NCBI RefSeq assembly: GCF_014712225.1
Contig: NZ_JACXBW010000001.1
Coordinates: forward strand, 372,001 to 436,000
Direction: 5' to 3'
DNA length: 64,000 bases
Source: Pseudarthrobacter sulfonivorans
Lineage (GTDB): Bacteria > Actinomycetota > Actinomycetes > Actinomycetales > Micrococcaceae
The position numbers and the translations under genes were made by a program. The notes under the pieces are model-generated. The model was not told where the DNA came from and ran no database searches. It saw only the letters and a list, made by a program, of their open reading frames with translations. Each line of letters opens with the position of its first letter. Within the stretch, counting starts at the first letter, position 1. Shown in pieces: positions 45,285 to 53,542 of this stretch.

Positions 45285-47558
45285 ATGACTCAGACTCCGC
45301 TGCAGGATTCCGCCAACTCCTCCCCCGCTTCGGCCGTCACTTTCCCTGACGCCGCTAGCACCAGCAGTCTCACGCCGCCGGTCGCCAAGAAGGTCCCGCA
45401 CGCGCGGACCCACCACGGCGATACCTTCGTGGACAGCTACGAGTGGCTGCGCGAAAAGGAATCTGCCGAGGTGGTTGAGCACCTCAAGGCCGAGAACGCC
45501 TACCAGGAGGCGGTCACCGCGCATCAGGAGCCGCTGCGGGAGGCCATCTTCCAGGAAATCAAGGGCCGCACGCAGGAGACAGACTTGTCTGTCCCGAACC
45601 GCAAGGACGGCTGGTGGTACTTCAGCCGCTCGGCGGAGGGCAAGGAATACGGCATCCAGTGCCGGGTCCGCGCCCGGGACACCGGCAACCCCGTGGCCGA
45701 CTGGACTCCCCCGGCGGTGCAGGCCGGCGTCGAAATCCCCGGCGAGGAAGTGCTGCTGGACGGCAACGTCGAAGCTGAAGGCAAGCCGTTCTTCTCCGTG
45801 GGCGGCTCGGCCGTCACCGTGGACGGGAACCTCTACGCCTACGCCGTGGACAACGCCGGCGACGAACGCTTCACCCTGCACATCAAGGACCTGCGCACGA
45901 GTGAACTGCTGCCGGACGTCATCGAAAACGTCTTCTACGGCGTCAGCTTCTCCCCCGACGGCACCCGCATCTTCTACACCGTGGTGGATGATTCGTGGCG
46001 CCCCTACCAGGTCAAGTCCCACGTGCTGGGCACGCCCGTCACCGACGATGAGGTGATTTACCAGGAGGACGACGTCGCCATGTGGCTGGGCTTTGAGCTC
46101 TCCTCTGACAGGCGTCACCTCGTGCTGGGCATCGGCTGCTCCGAGTACAGCGAGACGCGGCTGCTCCGCTTCGACGATCCGACGGCGGCGCTCACCACCG
46201 TGATTTCGCGGGACGAGCGCGTGCTCTACGAGGCGGAGCCGTTCCTCCTCGAAGGCCCTGACGGCGAAAAGTCCGAGCGGATCATCATCACGCACAACCG
46301 GAACGCCGTGAACTCCATGGTCTCCCTCGTTGACCCGGCCGAGCTCTCCAAGCCGCTGGCCGAGCAGCACTGGAGCACCGTCGTCGAACATTCCGACGAC
46401 GTCCGCGTCAACGGTGCAGGGGTCACCTCCACGCACCTGATCGTCTCCGTCCGCAAGGACACCATTGAGCGGGTCCAGGTGATGGGGCTTTCCGGGCTGG
46501 GCACCGCCGCGCAGGAGCCGCCCGTGGAACCGGCCTTCGACGAGGAGCTGTACACGGCCGGCGTCGGCGGATCCGACTATGAGGCGCCGGTCATCCGGCT
46601 GGGCTACACGTCCTACTTCACGCCGTCGCGCGTGTACGACTTTGTCCTTCCCACCGCGGCACAGCCCGCCGGCGAGCTGCTGCTCCGCAAGGAAAGCCCG
46701 GTGCTGGGCGGCTACTCCGCCGCCGACTACGTCGCCACCCGGGAATGGGCCGCCGCCGCGGACGGCACGCGGATCCCGCTCTCCGTCCTGCGGCACAAGA
46801 GCATCAAGCAGGATTCGACGGCGGCGGGGCTGGTTTACGGGTACGGCTCGTACGAGCTGAGCATGGACCCCGGTTTCGGCATCGCGCGGCTGTCGCTGCT
46901 GGACCGCGGCGTGGTGTTTGTGATCGCCCACATCCGCGGCGGGGGCGAGCTGGGCCGGCACTGGTACGAGGACGGCAAGAAGCTCACCAAGAAGAACACG
47001 TTCACGGACTTCGTGGCCGCCACCGACTGGCTGGCGGACTCGGGCTGGGTGGAGCCGTCCCGGATTGCGGCCATGGGAGGCTCCGCGGGCGGCCTGCTGA
47101 TGGGCGCCGTGGCCAACCTGGCGCCGGAAAAGTACGCCGCGGTGGTGGCGCAGGTGCCCTTCGTGGACCCGCTGACGAGCATCCTGGACCCGGAGCTCCC
47201 GCTGTCCGCCCTCGAATGGGAGGAATGGGGAAACCCCATCACGGACGCTGAGGTGTACGCCTACATGAATTCCTACTCGCCCTACGAGAATGTGCGGGAA
47301 GTGGCATACCCGAAGATCGCCGCGGTGACGTCCTTCAATGACACCCGCGTTCTCTATGTTGAGCCCGCCAAGTGGGTCCAGGAGCTGCGGAACAAGACCA
47401 CCGGCACGGAGCCGATCGTCATGAAGATCGAAATGGAAGGCGGCCATGGCGGAGCATCGGGCCGATACGTCCAGTGGCGCGAGCGGGCGTGGGACTACGC
47501 GTTCATCGCCGATTCCCTCGGCGCGGTTGAGCTGTTGCCGGGGGCTGGCCTGCGGTAA
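45285..47558 (+). CDS. ptrB: Oligopeptidase B (prolyl oligopeptidase family, S9A)
   Basis: 757 residues. N-terminal beta-propeller (about 30-440; starts PHARTHHGDTFVDSYEWLREKES) and C-terminal hydrolase. Catalytic triad read from the sequence: Ser600 in GGSAGG, Asp686 in SFNDTRV, His721 in GGHGGASG. Cleaves short peptides after basic residues. ATG 45285 lies 6 nt after a TATATT box, so the mRNA may be leaderless, although AAGGA also touches the ATG. Confidence 0.93.
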   Translation: MTQTPLQDSANSSPASAVTFPDAASTSSLTPPVAKKVPHARTHHGDTFVDSYEWLREKESAEVVEHLKAENAYQEAVTAHQEPLREAIFQEIKGRTQETDLSVPNRKDGWWYFSRSAEGKEYGIQCRVRARDTGNPVADWTPPAVQAGVEIPGEEVLLDGNVEAEGKPFFSVGGSAVTVDGNLYAYAVDNAGDERFTLHIKDLRTSELLPDVIENVFYGVSFSPDGTRIFYTVVDDSWRPYQVKSHVLGTPVTDDEVIYQEDDVAMWLGFELSSDRRHLVLGIGCSEYSETRLLRFDDPTAALTTVISRDERVLYEAEPFLLEGPDGEKSERIIITHNRNAVNSMVSLVDPAELSKPLAEQHWSTVVEHSDDVRVNGAGVTSTHLIVSVRKDTIERVQVMGLSGLGTAAQEPPVEPAFDEELYTAGVGGSDYEAPVIRLGYTSYFTPSRVYDFVLPTAAQPAGELLLRKESPVLGGYSAADYVATREWAAAADGTRIPLSVLRHKSIKQDSTAAGLVYGYGSYELSMDPGFGIARLSLLDRGVVFVIAHIRGGGELGRHWYEDGKKLTKKNTFTDFVAATDWLADSGWVEPSRIAAMGGSAGGLLMGAVANLAPEKYAAVVAQVPFVDPLTSILDPELPLSALEWEEWGNPITDAEVYAYMNSYSPYENVREVAYPKIAAVTSFNDTRVLYVEPAKWVQELRNKTTGTEPIVMKIEMEGGHGGASGRYVQWRERAWDYAFIADSLGAVELLPGAGLR

Positions 47559-47560
47559 TC

Positions 47561-47675
47561 CAATCGACTGCTCCGTAACTGCCCTTTTGGGCGCCCATAA
47601 CGGCAGAGGGCCCACGCCGGTAGGGTTCCCTGGCCGAGCTTGCGAGGTGAGGGAACCGGTGGGGATCAACCGATG
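47561..47675. repeat. Palindrome A, copy 2 (hybrid, 115 bp)
   Basis: Left half as in the 62-bp unit (ACTGCTCCGTAACTGCC), then a different segment with inner arms GGTTCCCT/AGGGAACC and ending CAACCGATG. The same extra segment is in copy 5 (58348-58461). Starts 3 bp after the ptrB stop. Confidence 0.75.
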
Positions 47676-47685
47676 ACGAAAAAGG

Positions 47686-47704
47686 TAACCAGGCTTACTA
47701 TTGT
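47686..47704 (+). promoter_or_regulatory. Shared upstream motif, copy 1
   Basis: TAACCAGGCTTACTATTGT, followed by a leader whose CCGCTGGGGG and AGA-CAACCC parts match the leader of the gene at 48772. Three copies of the motif occur in the window, each before a gene. Confidence 0.6.
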
Positions 47705-47759
47705 CTGATGCAGTGCTGTCCGCTGGGGGCAGATCAACCCCCTCCGGACGTGAGGTGAC

Positions 47760-48614
47760 GTGAGCATGGTTCCCCAGCAGCTGGTGACGCGACTCTGGCG
47801 TAAATTCCGCGGCAAGGCGCCGCAGCATGTTGTGGCCCTGACGGCCGCTGCGGCCCTTCTGGCCGGGCTCACGGGGGCATGGGGAGGCGACGGCGAATCG
47901 TACCGTCCGGTCCAGCCGTTAGAGCGGGTAACGCTGGCCGACGCCACCACGTCAGTGCCTGCGCAGTCCGGTGCCGCGCTACGGCCCGGAAACGCCGGGA
48001 GCACCGTTGAACCGGCCCTGCGAATTGCACCTGCCGGCTGGGAACGTCCCGCACCGGACTGGGTGTTCCCTTTCGACCCGCCGGATGAACCGGAAGAGGA
48101 CGGCAACCAGGCCCTGGCGGTGAACACCACCGACGGCTCGGCGGCCTACAGTGTGGAATTCTCTTTGGTCTGGGCCGAAGACGGCGATCCTGTGGACACG
48201 ACCAATGAAGCGTACGCTTTTGCCCACTGCACGGGCTGCGCGGCGGTGGCCGTGGGATTCCAGGTGGTACTGATAGAGGAACGACCCGAAATTATCGCTC
48301 CGCAGAACCATTCCGCGGCCGTGAACTACAACTGCCTCGAATGCCACACTAATGCGCTGGCCAACCAGTTGGTCCTGAGCGTGGGCTGTGGGCTGAGTGA
48401 TGACCGGATGGATCAACTGTCAGCACTGTGGGACGAGATCGACGCGTACGGCAGGAACCTCGAGTACAGCACAAACCTTCAGAACGTCCCGCTTTCTGAA
48501 ATCCAGTCCCGGCTGGAGGCGTACAAGCAGCAGATCATCGCCATCGTCCAAGCCGACCCGAGTGCCACGCCGGCACCCGCCGCTGAAATGCAGCCTGCCG
48601 GGACTTCCGCCTAA
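47760..48614 (+). CDS. Secreted or membrane-anchored four-cysteine protein; truncated paralogue of the M50 protein's C-terminus
   Basis: 284 residues from GTG 47760. One membrane segment (about 22-40) then an outer domain starting SYRPVQPLERVTLADAT. Residues 10-275 align along their length with residues about 435-705 of the M50 protein at 49474, including WVFPFD, NQALAVNTTDGS, FALVWAEDG/FSLVWAEDG, Cys157/Cys160 (CTGC), Cys192/Cys195 (CLEC) and NVPLSEIQSRLEAYK. It lacks the protease part. Its upstream region matches the upstream region of the gene at 48772. Function unknown; probably binds the same partner as the M50 C-domain. Confidence 0.8.
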   Translation: MSMVPQQLVTRLWRKFRGKAPQHVVALTAAAALLAGLTGAWGGDGESYRPVQPLERVTLADATTSVPAQSGAALRPGNAGSTVEPALRIAPAGWERPAPDWVFPFDPPDEPEEDGNQALAVNTTDGSAAYSVEFSLVWAEDGDPVDTTNEAYAFAHCTGCAAVAVGFQVVLIEERPEIIAPQNHSAAVNYNCLECHTNALANQLVLSVGCGLSDDRMDQLSALWDEIDAYGRNLEYSTNLQNVPLSEIQSRLEAYKQQIIAIVQADPSATPAPAAEMQPAGTSA

Positions 48615-48625
48615 GGCACACAGCC

Positions 48626-48687
48626 CATCGATTGCTCCGTAACTGCCGTTTTGGACGCTCATAACGGCAGTTACGGAGCAACCGATG
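48626..48687. repeat. 62-bp palindrome A, copy 3
   Basis: CATCGATTGCTCCGTAA to its near-complement TTACGGAGCAACCGATG; arms of about 25 bp, 12-nt centre. 11 bp after the preceding stop codon. Confidence 0.85.
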
Positions 48688-48698
48688 ACGGAGAAAGC

Positions 48699-48717
48699 TA
48701 ACCATGCTTACTATTGT
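48699..48717 (+). promoter_or_regulatory. Shared upstream motif, copy 2
   Basis: TAACCATGCTTACTATTGT, 54 nt before the GTG of the repeat protein. A -10-like TATTGT forms its end. Confidence 0.6.
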
Positions 48718-48771
48718 CTGGCGCGGGCTGCCCGCTGGGGGTAGACCAACCCGCGCCGTACTGGAGGTTGC

Positions 48772-49467
48772 GTGAGCATGAACCCGGAAATGCGTCCCCT
48801 GACTGACGATGAGCTGCTGCTGGAACAGACCACCGCCCTGCCGGACAAGGAAGTTGCTTCCGTCCTGGACCTGAACGCGGACCTCGATCTCGGCATTGAC
48901 GCGGCGGCCCCCATCGACCTGGCCGTGGCGGCCAACGCCAACGTGGCGGCACCGATTGACGCCGCGGCTTCGGCAAACATCCTCTCCTTTGGTTCGGACG
49001 CGCAGGCCTTGGCGGACCAGGGCGTGATCATCGACCAGGGGATCGCGGCGGACGCGAACGCCGATTCCGCCCAGGACAGCATCATCAGCCAGGGCACAGG
49101 AACCGACACGGCGCCGGAGACCCCGGCCGGAACCGCGCCGGACGCATCATCGCCGGATGCCTCACTGCCGGACCCCACACTGCCCGACGTCGGTGCGCTG
49201 CCGGCTGATCCCGCCGCAGCCCTCGACGGGGACCTCCTCAACGTCAACGTGGACCTCGCGGCCGACGCCGACATCGCCGCACCGATCAACGGTGCCGTCG
49301 CCGCAAACGCCAACGTTGCTGCTCCGATCGATGCCGCCGTGGCCGCGAACATCGGCTCCATCGACAGCCAGGCGTTTGCCGTGGCCGATCAGGACGCCAT
49401 GATTACCCAGCACATTGAGGGCGCTGCCAACGCTTCGGCCGATCAGCAGTCCGACCTCGAACAGTAA
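48772..49467 (+). CDS. Ala/Asn/Asp-rich protein with leader-like N-terminus and two tandem repeats
   Basis: 231 residues, no Cys, no Trp, no membrane segment or classical signal peptide. Residues 1-33 look like a leader (LTDDELLLEQTTALPDKEVA, then LDLN). Two copies of one module follow: about 34-101 and 157-226, both with AVAANANVAAPIDAA and a Q/D-rich end (ADQGVIIDQGI; ADQDAMITQHI), joined by a Pro/Asp/Thr linker. GTG 48772 (RBS GGAGG 5 nt before) or ATG 48778. Six nt before the M50 gene; likely its substrate or cargo. Not recognised as a known family. Confidence 0.8.
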   Translation: MSMNPEMRPLTDDELLLEQTTALPDKEVASVLDLNADLDLGIDAAAPIDLAVAANANVAAPIDAAASANILSFGSDAQALADQGVIIDQGIAADANADSAQDSIISQGTGTDTAPETPAGTAPDASSPDASLPDPTLPDVGALPADPAAALDGDLLNVNVDLAADADIAAPINGAVAANANVAAPIDAAVAANIGSIDSQAFAVADQDAMITQHIEGAANASADQQSDLEQ

Positions 49468-49473
49468 GCACAG

Positions 49474-51918
49474 ATGACCACAACGTACGGCGGCCCGCCC
49501 GGACAGGCGGGCCCGCCGTCGTCCCCTGCCACCGCGGCCGGGCACCGGCCGCACGTTCCCTCTCGGGCCGAAGGAGTGCAGCTCCTCGGCCAGTCGGAGG
49601 GGTCGGGCTACCGCGAGCCGCCTTCCCTGGTCCGCCGGGCGGATGGCCAGACCCTGCAGTTGACGCCGCTGCTGTATCTGGTGCTGGAGGCCACCGACGG
49701 GACCCGGAGCCTGGCCGAGATCGCGCAGCACGCGAGCATGGGTTCGGGGCGGCTGGTCAGCGCGGAGAACGTCCGCACGCTGATGGATTCTCAGCTGCTG
49801 CCCATGGGCCTGCTTCAACTGGCGGACGGATCACAGCCGGAGGTGCGCAAGGCCGACCCGCTGCTGGGCATGCGGTTCCGCTACACGGTGACCAATCCGG
49901 AACGCACCCGCAGGCTGACGGCCCCCTTTGCCGCCCTGTTCAATCCGCTGATTGTGGTGGCGGTGACGGCGGCGTTCCTGGCGGCCTGCTGGTGGGTGCT
50001 GATGGTGAAGGGCCTCGGCTCCGCCACCCACGAGGCGTTCGCCAACCCCGCCCTGCTCCTGCTGATTTTCGCCATCACCATCCTGTCCTCCGGCTTCCAC
50101 GAGTTCGGCCACGCGGCCGGCGCGCGCAAGGGCGGCGCCACGCCCGGAACCATGGGCGCAGGCCTGTACCTGATCTGGCCGGCGTTCTTCACCGACGTCA
50201 CCGATTCCTACCGGCTGGGCCGTGGCGGACGCCTGCGCACGGACCTCGGCGGCCTGTACTTCAACGCCATCGTGGCGGTGGCCATCATGGGCATCTGGTG
50301 GGCCACGGGCTTTGACGCGTTGCTGCTGGTGGTGGTCACCCAGATCCTGCAGATGGTCCGTCAACTGCTTCCCCTCGTGCGGTACGACGGGTACCACATC
50401 CTCGCCGACACCGTAGGCGTTCCGGACCTGTTCCAGCGCATCAAGCCGACCCTCCTCGGCCTGCTCCCCTGGCGTTGGGGAAAGCCGGAAAGCCGGGTCC
50501 TGAAGCCGTGGGCGCGCGCCGTGGTGACGCTTTGGGTCCTGGTTACCGTGCCAATGCTGCTGTTCAGCCTGGTCATGATGGTGCTCGCCCTGCCGCGGCT
50601 GCTGGCCACCGCGTGGGACGGCGTACTCAGGCAGCAATCGTTACTCGCTGAAAGCGCCGCCGCCGGGGACCTGGCCGGGGCCGCCGTTCGTGTCCTGGCC
50701 ATCGCGGCCGTGGCCCTTCCGGTGCTGGGCATGATCTACATCCTGTTGCGGCTGCTGCGGCAGGTGGTGACCGGCCTCTGGCGAAAAACCCGCGGCAAGG
50801 CGCTGCGGCGCGGCGCCGCCATGGCGGCCGTTGCGGCCGTTCTGGCCGGACTCGCGTGGGCGTGGTGGCCCGACGGCGGGACGTACCGTCCGGTGCAGCC
50901 GTACGAACGCGGGACCCTGGCAGACGCCACCGCTTCCGTATTTCCGCAGTCCCGCACCGTGCTCCGCGAGGGGCAGCCGGGCAGCACCGTGGCCCTGTGG
51001 CCTGCGGGAGCGGCCCTGCCCACTCGGGAGAACCCGCAGCTGAGCATGGTCCTGGTGCCCGCCGGTTCCGCTGCGGCCACCAGTTCCGCGGGCGCCCGCC
51101 CGGGCGTGCCTTCGGCCCCGTCCTGGGTATTCCCCTTCGACCGGCCCGCCGCTCCCGAGGCCGGCGGCAACCAGGCGCTGGCAGTGAACACCACCGACGG
51201 ATCGGTGACGTACAGCGTGGCCTTCGCCCTGGTCTGGGCCGAGGACGGCGAACCGGTGGACGCCACCAATGAGGCCTACGCGTTCGCCAGCTGCTCGGGA
51301 TGCGCGGCAGTGGCGGTCGGCTTCCAGGTGGTGCTTATTGTGGGCCAGGCGGATGTCATCGTCCCGGAAAACCTGTCTGCTGCCGCCAACTACAACTGCC
51401 TGGAGTGCCTCACGTACGCCCTGGCGAGCCAACTGGTCCTCACCCTGGACGGCCCGCTGGGCGAGGACAGCATGGCACGGCTGAATGAACTCTGGGCCCA
51501 GATCGCCGCTTACGGCAGGAACATCCAGAACGTGCCGCTGTCCGAAATCCAGTCCCGGCTTGAGGCGTACAAGGAACAAATCACCGCGATCATCAAGGCC
51601 GACCCCAGCGCCACGAAGGCCGGCACCGCAACGTCCGCTGAAACTGCCAGCCCGGGCCCCACGCCGGGCCGGACAGCGCCGCCCTCCCCCGGTTCCACGG
51701 CACCAGCGCCGGCCCCCACCGGCAACGGCGCGGCCTCTGCGCCGCCGGCTGTGCCGCCCACGACGCAACCGACGCAATCGGCTCCAGGCGACCCGCCGCC
51801 GTCGTCCGCTCCCACCGCTGAGGCGCCCGCACCACCGCCGGCGCCCGCACCGCCAACAACGGGTGCCGGCGGAACGGCACCCGCGGCCGGGCAGCCAACC
51901 CCATCGATTGCTCCGTAA
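49474..51918 (+). CDS. PqqD-like/M50 zinc metalloprotease with four-cysteine C-terminal domain
   Basis: 814 residues. About 25-110: PqqD-like peptide-binding domain (QLTPLLYLVLEATDGTRSLAEIAQHA). About 145-465: multi-membrane M50 (S2P/YydH-like) domain with zinc motif HEFGH (209-213), conserved YDGYHIL with Asp305. 470-705: extracytoplasmic domain with Cys607/610 and Cys642/645. 705-814: Pro/Ala/Thr-rich tail ending PSIAP. Similar proteases accompany peptide-maturation loci such as yydFGHIJ. No radical SAM or LanM-type enzyme is beside it. The stop codon comes from repeat A copy 4. Confidence 0.85.
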   Translation: MTTTYGGPPGQAGPPSSPATAAGHRPHVPSRAEGVQLLGQSEGSGYREPPSLVRRADGQTLQLTPLLYLVLEATDGTRSLAEIAQHASMGSGRLVSAENVRTLMDSQLLPMGLLQLADGSQPEVRKADPLLGMRFRYTVTNPERTRRLTAPFAALFNPLIVVAVTAAFLAACWWVLMVKGLGSATHEAFANPALLLLIFAITILSSGFHEFGHAAGARKGGATPGTMGAGLYLIWPAFFTDVTDSYRLGRGGRLRTDLGGLYFNAIVAVAIMGIWWATGFDALLLVVVTQILQMVRQLLPLVRYDGYHILADTVGVPDLFQRIKPTLLGLLPWRWGKPESRVLKPWARAVVTLWVLVTVPMLLFSLVMMVLALPRLLATAWDGVLRQQSLLAESAAAGDLAGAAVRVLAIAAVALPVLGMIYILLRLLRQVVTGLWRKTRGKALRRGAAMAAVAAVLAGLAWAWWPDGGTYRPVQPYERGTLADATASVFPQSRTVLREGQPGSTVALWPAGAALPTRENPQLSMVLVPAGSAAATSSAGARPGVPSAPSWVFPFDRPAAPEAGGNQALAVNTTDGSVTYSVAFALVWAEDGEPVDATNEAYAFASCSGCAAVAVGFQVVLIVGQADVIVPENLSAAANYNCLECLTYALASQLVLTLDGPLGEDSMARLNELWAQIAAYGRNIQNVPLSEIQSRLEAYKEQITAIIKADPSATKAGTATSAETASPGPTPGRTAPPSPGSTAPAPAPTGNGAASAPPAVPPTTQPTQSAPGDPPPSSAPTAEAPAPPPAPAPPTTGAGGTAPAAGQPTPSIAP

Positions 51919-51963
51919 CGGCCCTTTTGGGCGCCGAGAACGGCGGTTACGGAGCAATGGATG
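51902..51963. repeat. 62-bp palindrome A, copy 4 (overlaps gene end)
   Basis: Starts inside the last codons of the M50 gene: CCA-TCG-ATT-GCT-CCG-TAA is read as PSIAP and stop. Confidence 0.85.
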
Positions 51964-51970
51964 GGGGTCC

Positions 51971-52006
51971 TGGAGCGATCAGGGGGGCTCGAACCCGTGA
52001 CCCGCG
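51971..52006 (-). other. Possible tRNA 3'-end fragment
   Basis: On the minus strand, GGGTCACGGGTTCGAGCCCC is typical of a T-arm, and the sequence runs on to GATCGCTCCA, as an acceptor end with CCA. No matching 5' half or anticodon arm is found, so it is at most a remnant. Confidence 0.35.
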
Positions 52007-52010
52007 ATAC

Positions 52011-52029
52011 TAACCATGCTTACCATTGT
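52011..52029 (+). promoter_or_regulatory. Shared upstream motif, copy 3
   Basis: TAACCATGCTTACCATTGT, one base different from copy 2, upstream of the gene at 52068. Confidence 0.6.
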
Positions 52030-52067
52030 GTGCAGCCGGTTTCTCACGCCGGGCCAAAGGAGCAGAC

Positions 52068-52274
52068 ATGTCGCTACGCAAGGGAACCTCCGTGGAATGG
52101 AACACGCCCCAGGGGCCCACGCACGGCAAAATCGTGGAGAAAAAGACGAGCGACTTTGAACTGGACGGGAACACCCACCGGGCAACGGCTGACGAACCCC
52201 AGTACGTGGTGGAGTCCGCCAAGACCGGGGCGCGGGCGGCCCATAAAGCGTCGGCCCTGACCGAGAAGGACTGA
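52068..52274 (+). CDS. DUF2945-like (TUDOR-type) small protein
   Basis: 68 residues: MSLRKGTSVEWNTPQGPTHG, then KKTSDFELDGNTHRATADEPQYVVES-KTG-AAHKASAL. This is the common HVA1/DUF2945 pattern (x-G-x-x-V-x-W-x-x-x-G-x-x-x-G then A-x-x-x-x-P-x-Y-x-V-x-S). ATG 52068 has AAAGGAG; the TTG at 52026 lies in the promoter motif. Often stress-associated, function unclear. 4 nt before the flavoprotein gene. Confidence 0.85.
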   Translation: MSLRKGTSVEWNTPQGPTHGKIVEKKTSDFELDGNTHRATADEPQYVVESAKTGARAAHKASALTEKD

Positions 52275-52278
52275 GGCC

Positions 52279-53481
52279 ATGTCTGACGCCGCGCATCACG
52301 AGGTCCTCATCATTGGCGGCGGCAACGCAGGTATTTCGCTGGCGGCACGGCTGCACCGTTACGGCGTTGCTGATATCGCCGTCGTCGAACCCAAAGACCA
52401 CCACCTGTACCAGCCGCTTTTCTCCCACATTGCCGGCGGCAGGGCCAAGGCCGCGGAGGCCATCCGTTCGCAGGCTTCCGTCACTCCCCCGGGAGTGGAG
52501 TGGATCCGGGACGGAGCCCTGGTGATCAATGCCGTAGCCAACACGGTCACGCTGAACTCCGGCGATCAGATCACCTACGACCAGCTGGTGGTCTGCCCGG
52601 GCCTGCAGCTGGACTGGGACAAGATCCCGGGCCTCGAAGCCGCGGTCCATTCGCCCTTCGGCGCCTCACATTACGAGTTCGCTCTCGCCCCCAAAGCCTG
52701 GACCCTGCTCAGCAGCCTCACGTCCGGCACCGCCGTGTTCACCATGCCTGCCGGACCGGCCAAGTGCGCCGGCGCGGCCCAAAAGCCCATGTACCTGGCC
52801 TGCGACTACTGGAAGGAACATGGAGTCCTCGATGACATCCGGGTGGTCATGGTCCAGCCCTATCCCACCGTTTACGGCGTCCCCGGCGTTGATGACGAGC
52901 TCAACCGGAAGATCGCCGAATACGGCATCGAACTGCGCCTGAACAGCGAGCTGACAGCCGCTGATCCCCTCGGGCGGACCGTGCTGATCCGCGATAACGC
53001 GGCGGGTACCACCGAGGAGATCCGCTACGACGTCCTCAACGCCGTCCCGCCGCAGTCGGCACCGGACTGGCTCAAGGCCACGGACCTGCCGGCACCGGGC
53101 AATGGCGGCGGGTTCGTGCAGGTTGACCCGGAAACCCTCCGGCACGTCCGCTACCCCAATGTCTGGTCCCTGGGGGACGCCGCCGCAACCGCCAATTCCA
53201 AGTGCGGCGGCGCGCTGCGCAAACAGACCAAAGTCCTGGCCAAGAACCTCATGGCTGCCCGGAAGGGAGCGCCCCTGACCCAGAAGTACGACGGCTACGC
53301 GGTGTGCCCGTTCACGGTCTCCCGCTCAACCGTGGTGTTCGCCGAGTTCGACGCCGACTACCGGCCTAAGCCCACCATCCCCAAGGTACCCACGTGGAAG
53401 GAAAGCCGGGCGTCATGGGTGGTGGACCGCGACGTTTTCCCGCAGGTCTACTGGAACCTGATCCTCAAGGGCCGGGCGTAG
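52279..53481 (+). CDS. Sulfide:quinone oxidoreductase-like flavoprotein
   Basis: 400 residues. FAD motif VLIIGGGNAGISLAARL; DHHLYQPLFSHIAGG; Cys in KCAGAAQKPMYLACDYW (about 174) and Cys in NSKCGGALRKQTKVLAKNL (about 312), which match the conserved redox cysteines of SQR-type proteins; SLGDAAAT near the end; amphipathic C-terminus. Oxidises sulfide or polysulfide at the membrane if a true SQR. No rhodanese or persulfide dioxygenase is next to it. Confidence 0.8.
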   Translation: MSDAAHHEVLIIGGGNAGISLAARLHRYGVADIAVVEPKDHHLYQPLFSHIAGGRAKAAEAIRSQASVTPPGVEWIRDGALVINAVANTVTLNSGDQITYDQLVVCPGLQLDWDKIPGLEAAVHSPFGASHYEFALAPKAWTLLSSLTSGTAVFTMPAGPAKCAGAAQKPMYLACDYWKEHGVLDDIRVVMVQPYPTVYGVPGVDDELNRKIAEYGIELRLNSELTAADPLGRTVLIRDNAAGTTEEIRYDVLNAVPPQSAPDWLKATDLPAPGNGGGFVQVDPETLRHVRYPNVWSLGDAAATANSKCGGALRKQTKVLAKNLMAARKGAPLTQKYDGYAVCPFTVSRSTVVFAEFDADYRPKPTIPKVPTWKESRASWVVDRDVFPQVYWNLILKGRA

Positions 53482-53542
53482 GGCGGACGGCGGCCCTGTT
53501 CGGATGGCAGCGTGATTTCCGGCATGGAGTGAAGGCTGCGCC

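Noticed and set aside
45228..47828. 866-codon open frame on the minus strand
   Set aside because: Antisense to oligopeptidase B, which has a full catalytic triad; the frame runs through repeat A and the next gene's start.
48772..49467. Lanthipeptide precursor
   Set aside because: The leader-like start suggests a RiPP, but the protein has no Cys and there is no LanM, LanKC or cyclase gene nearby.
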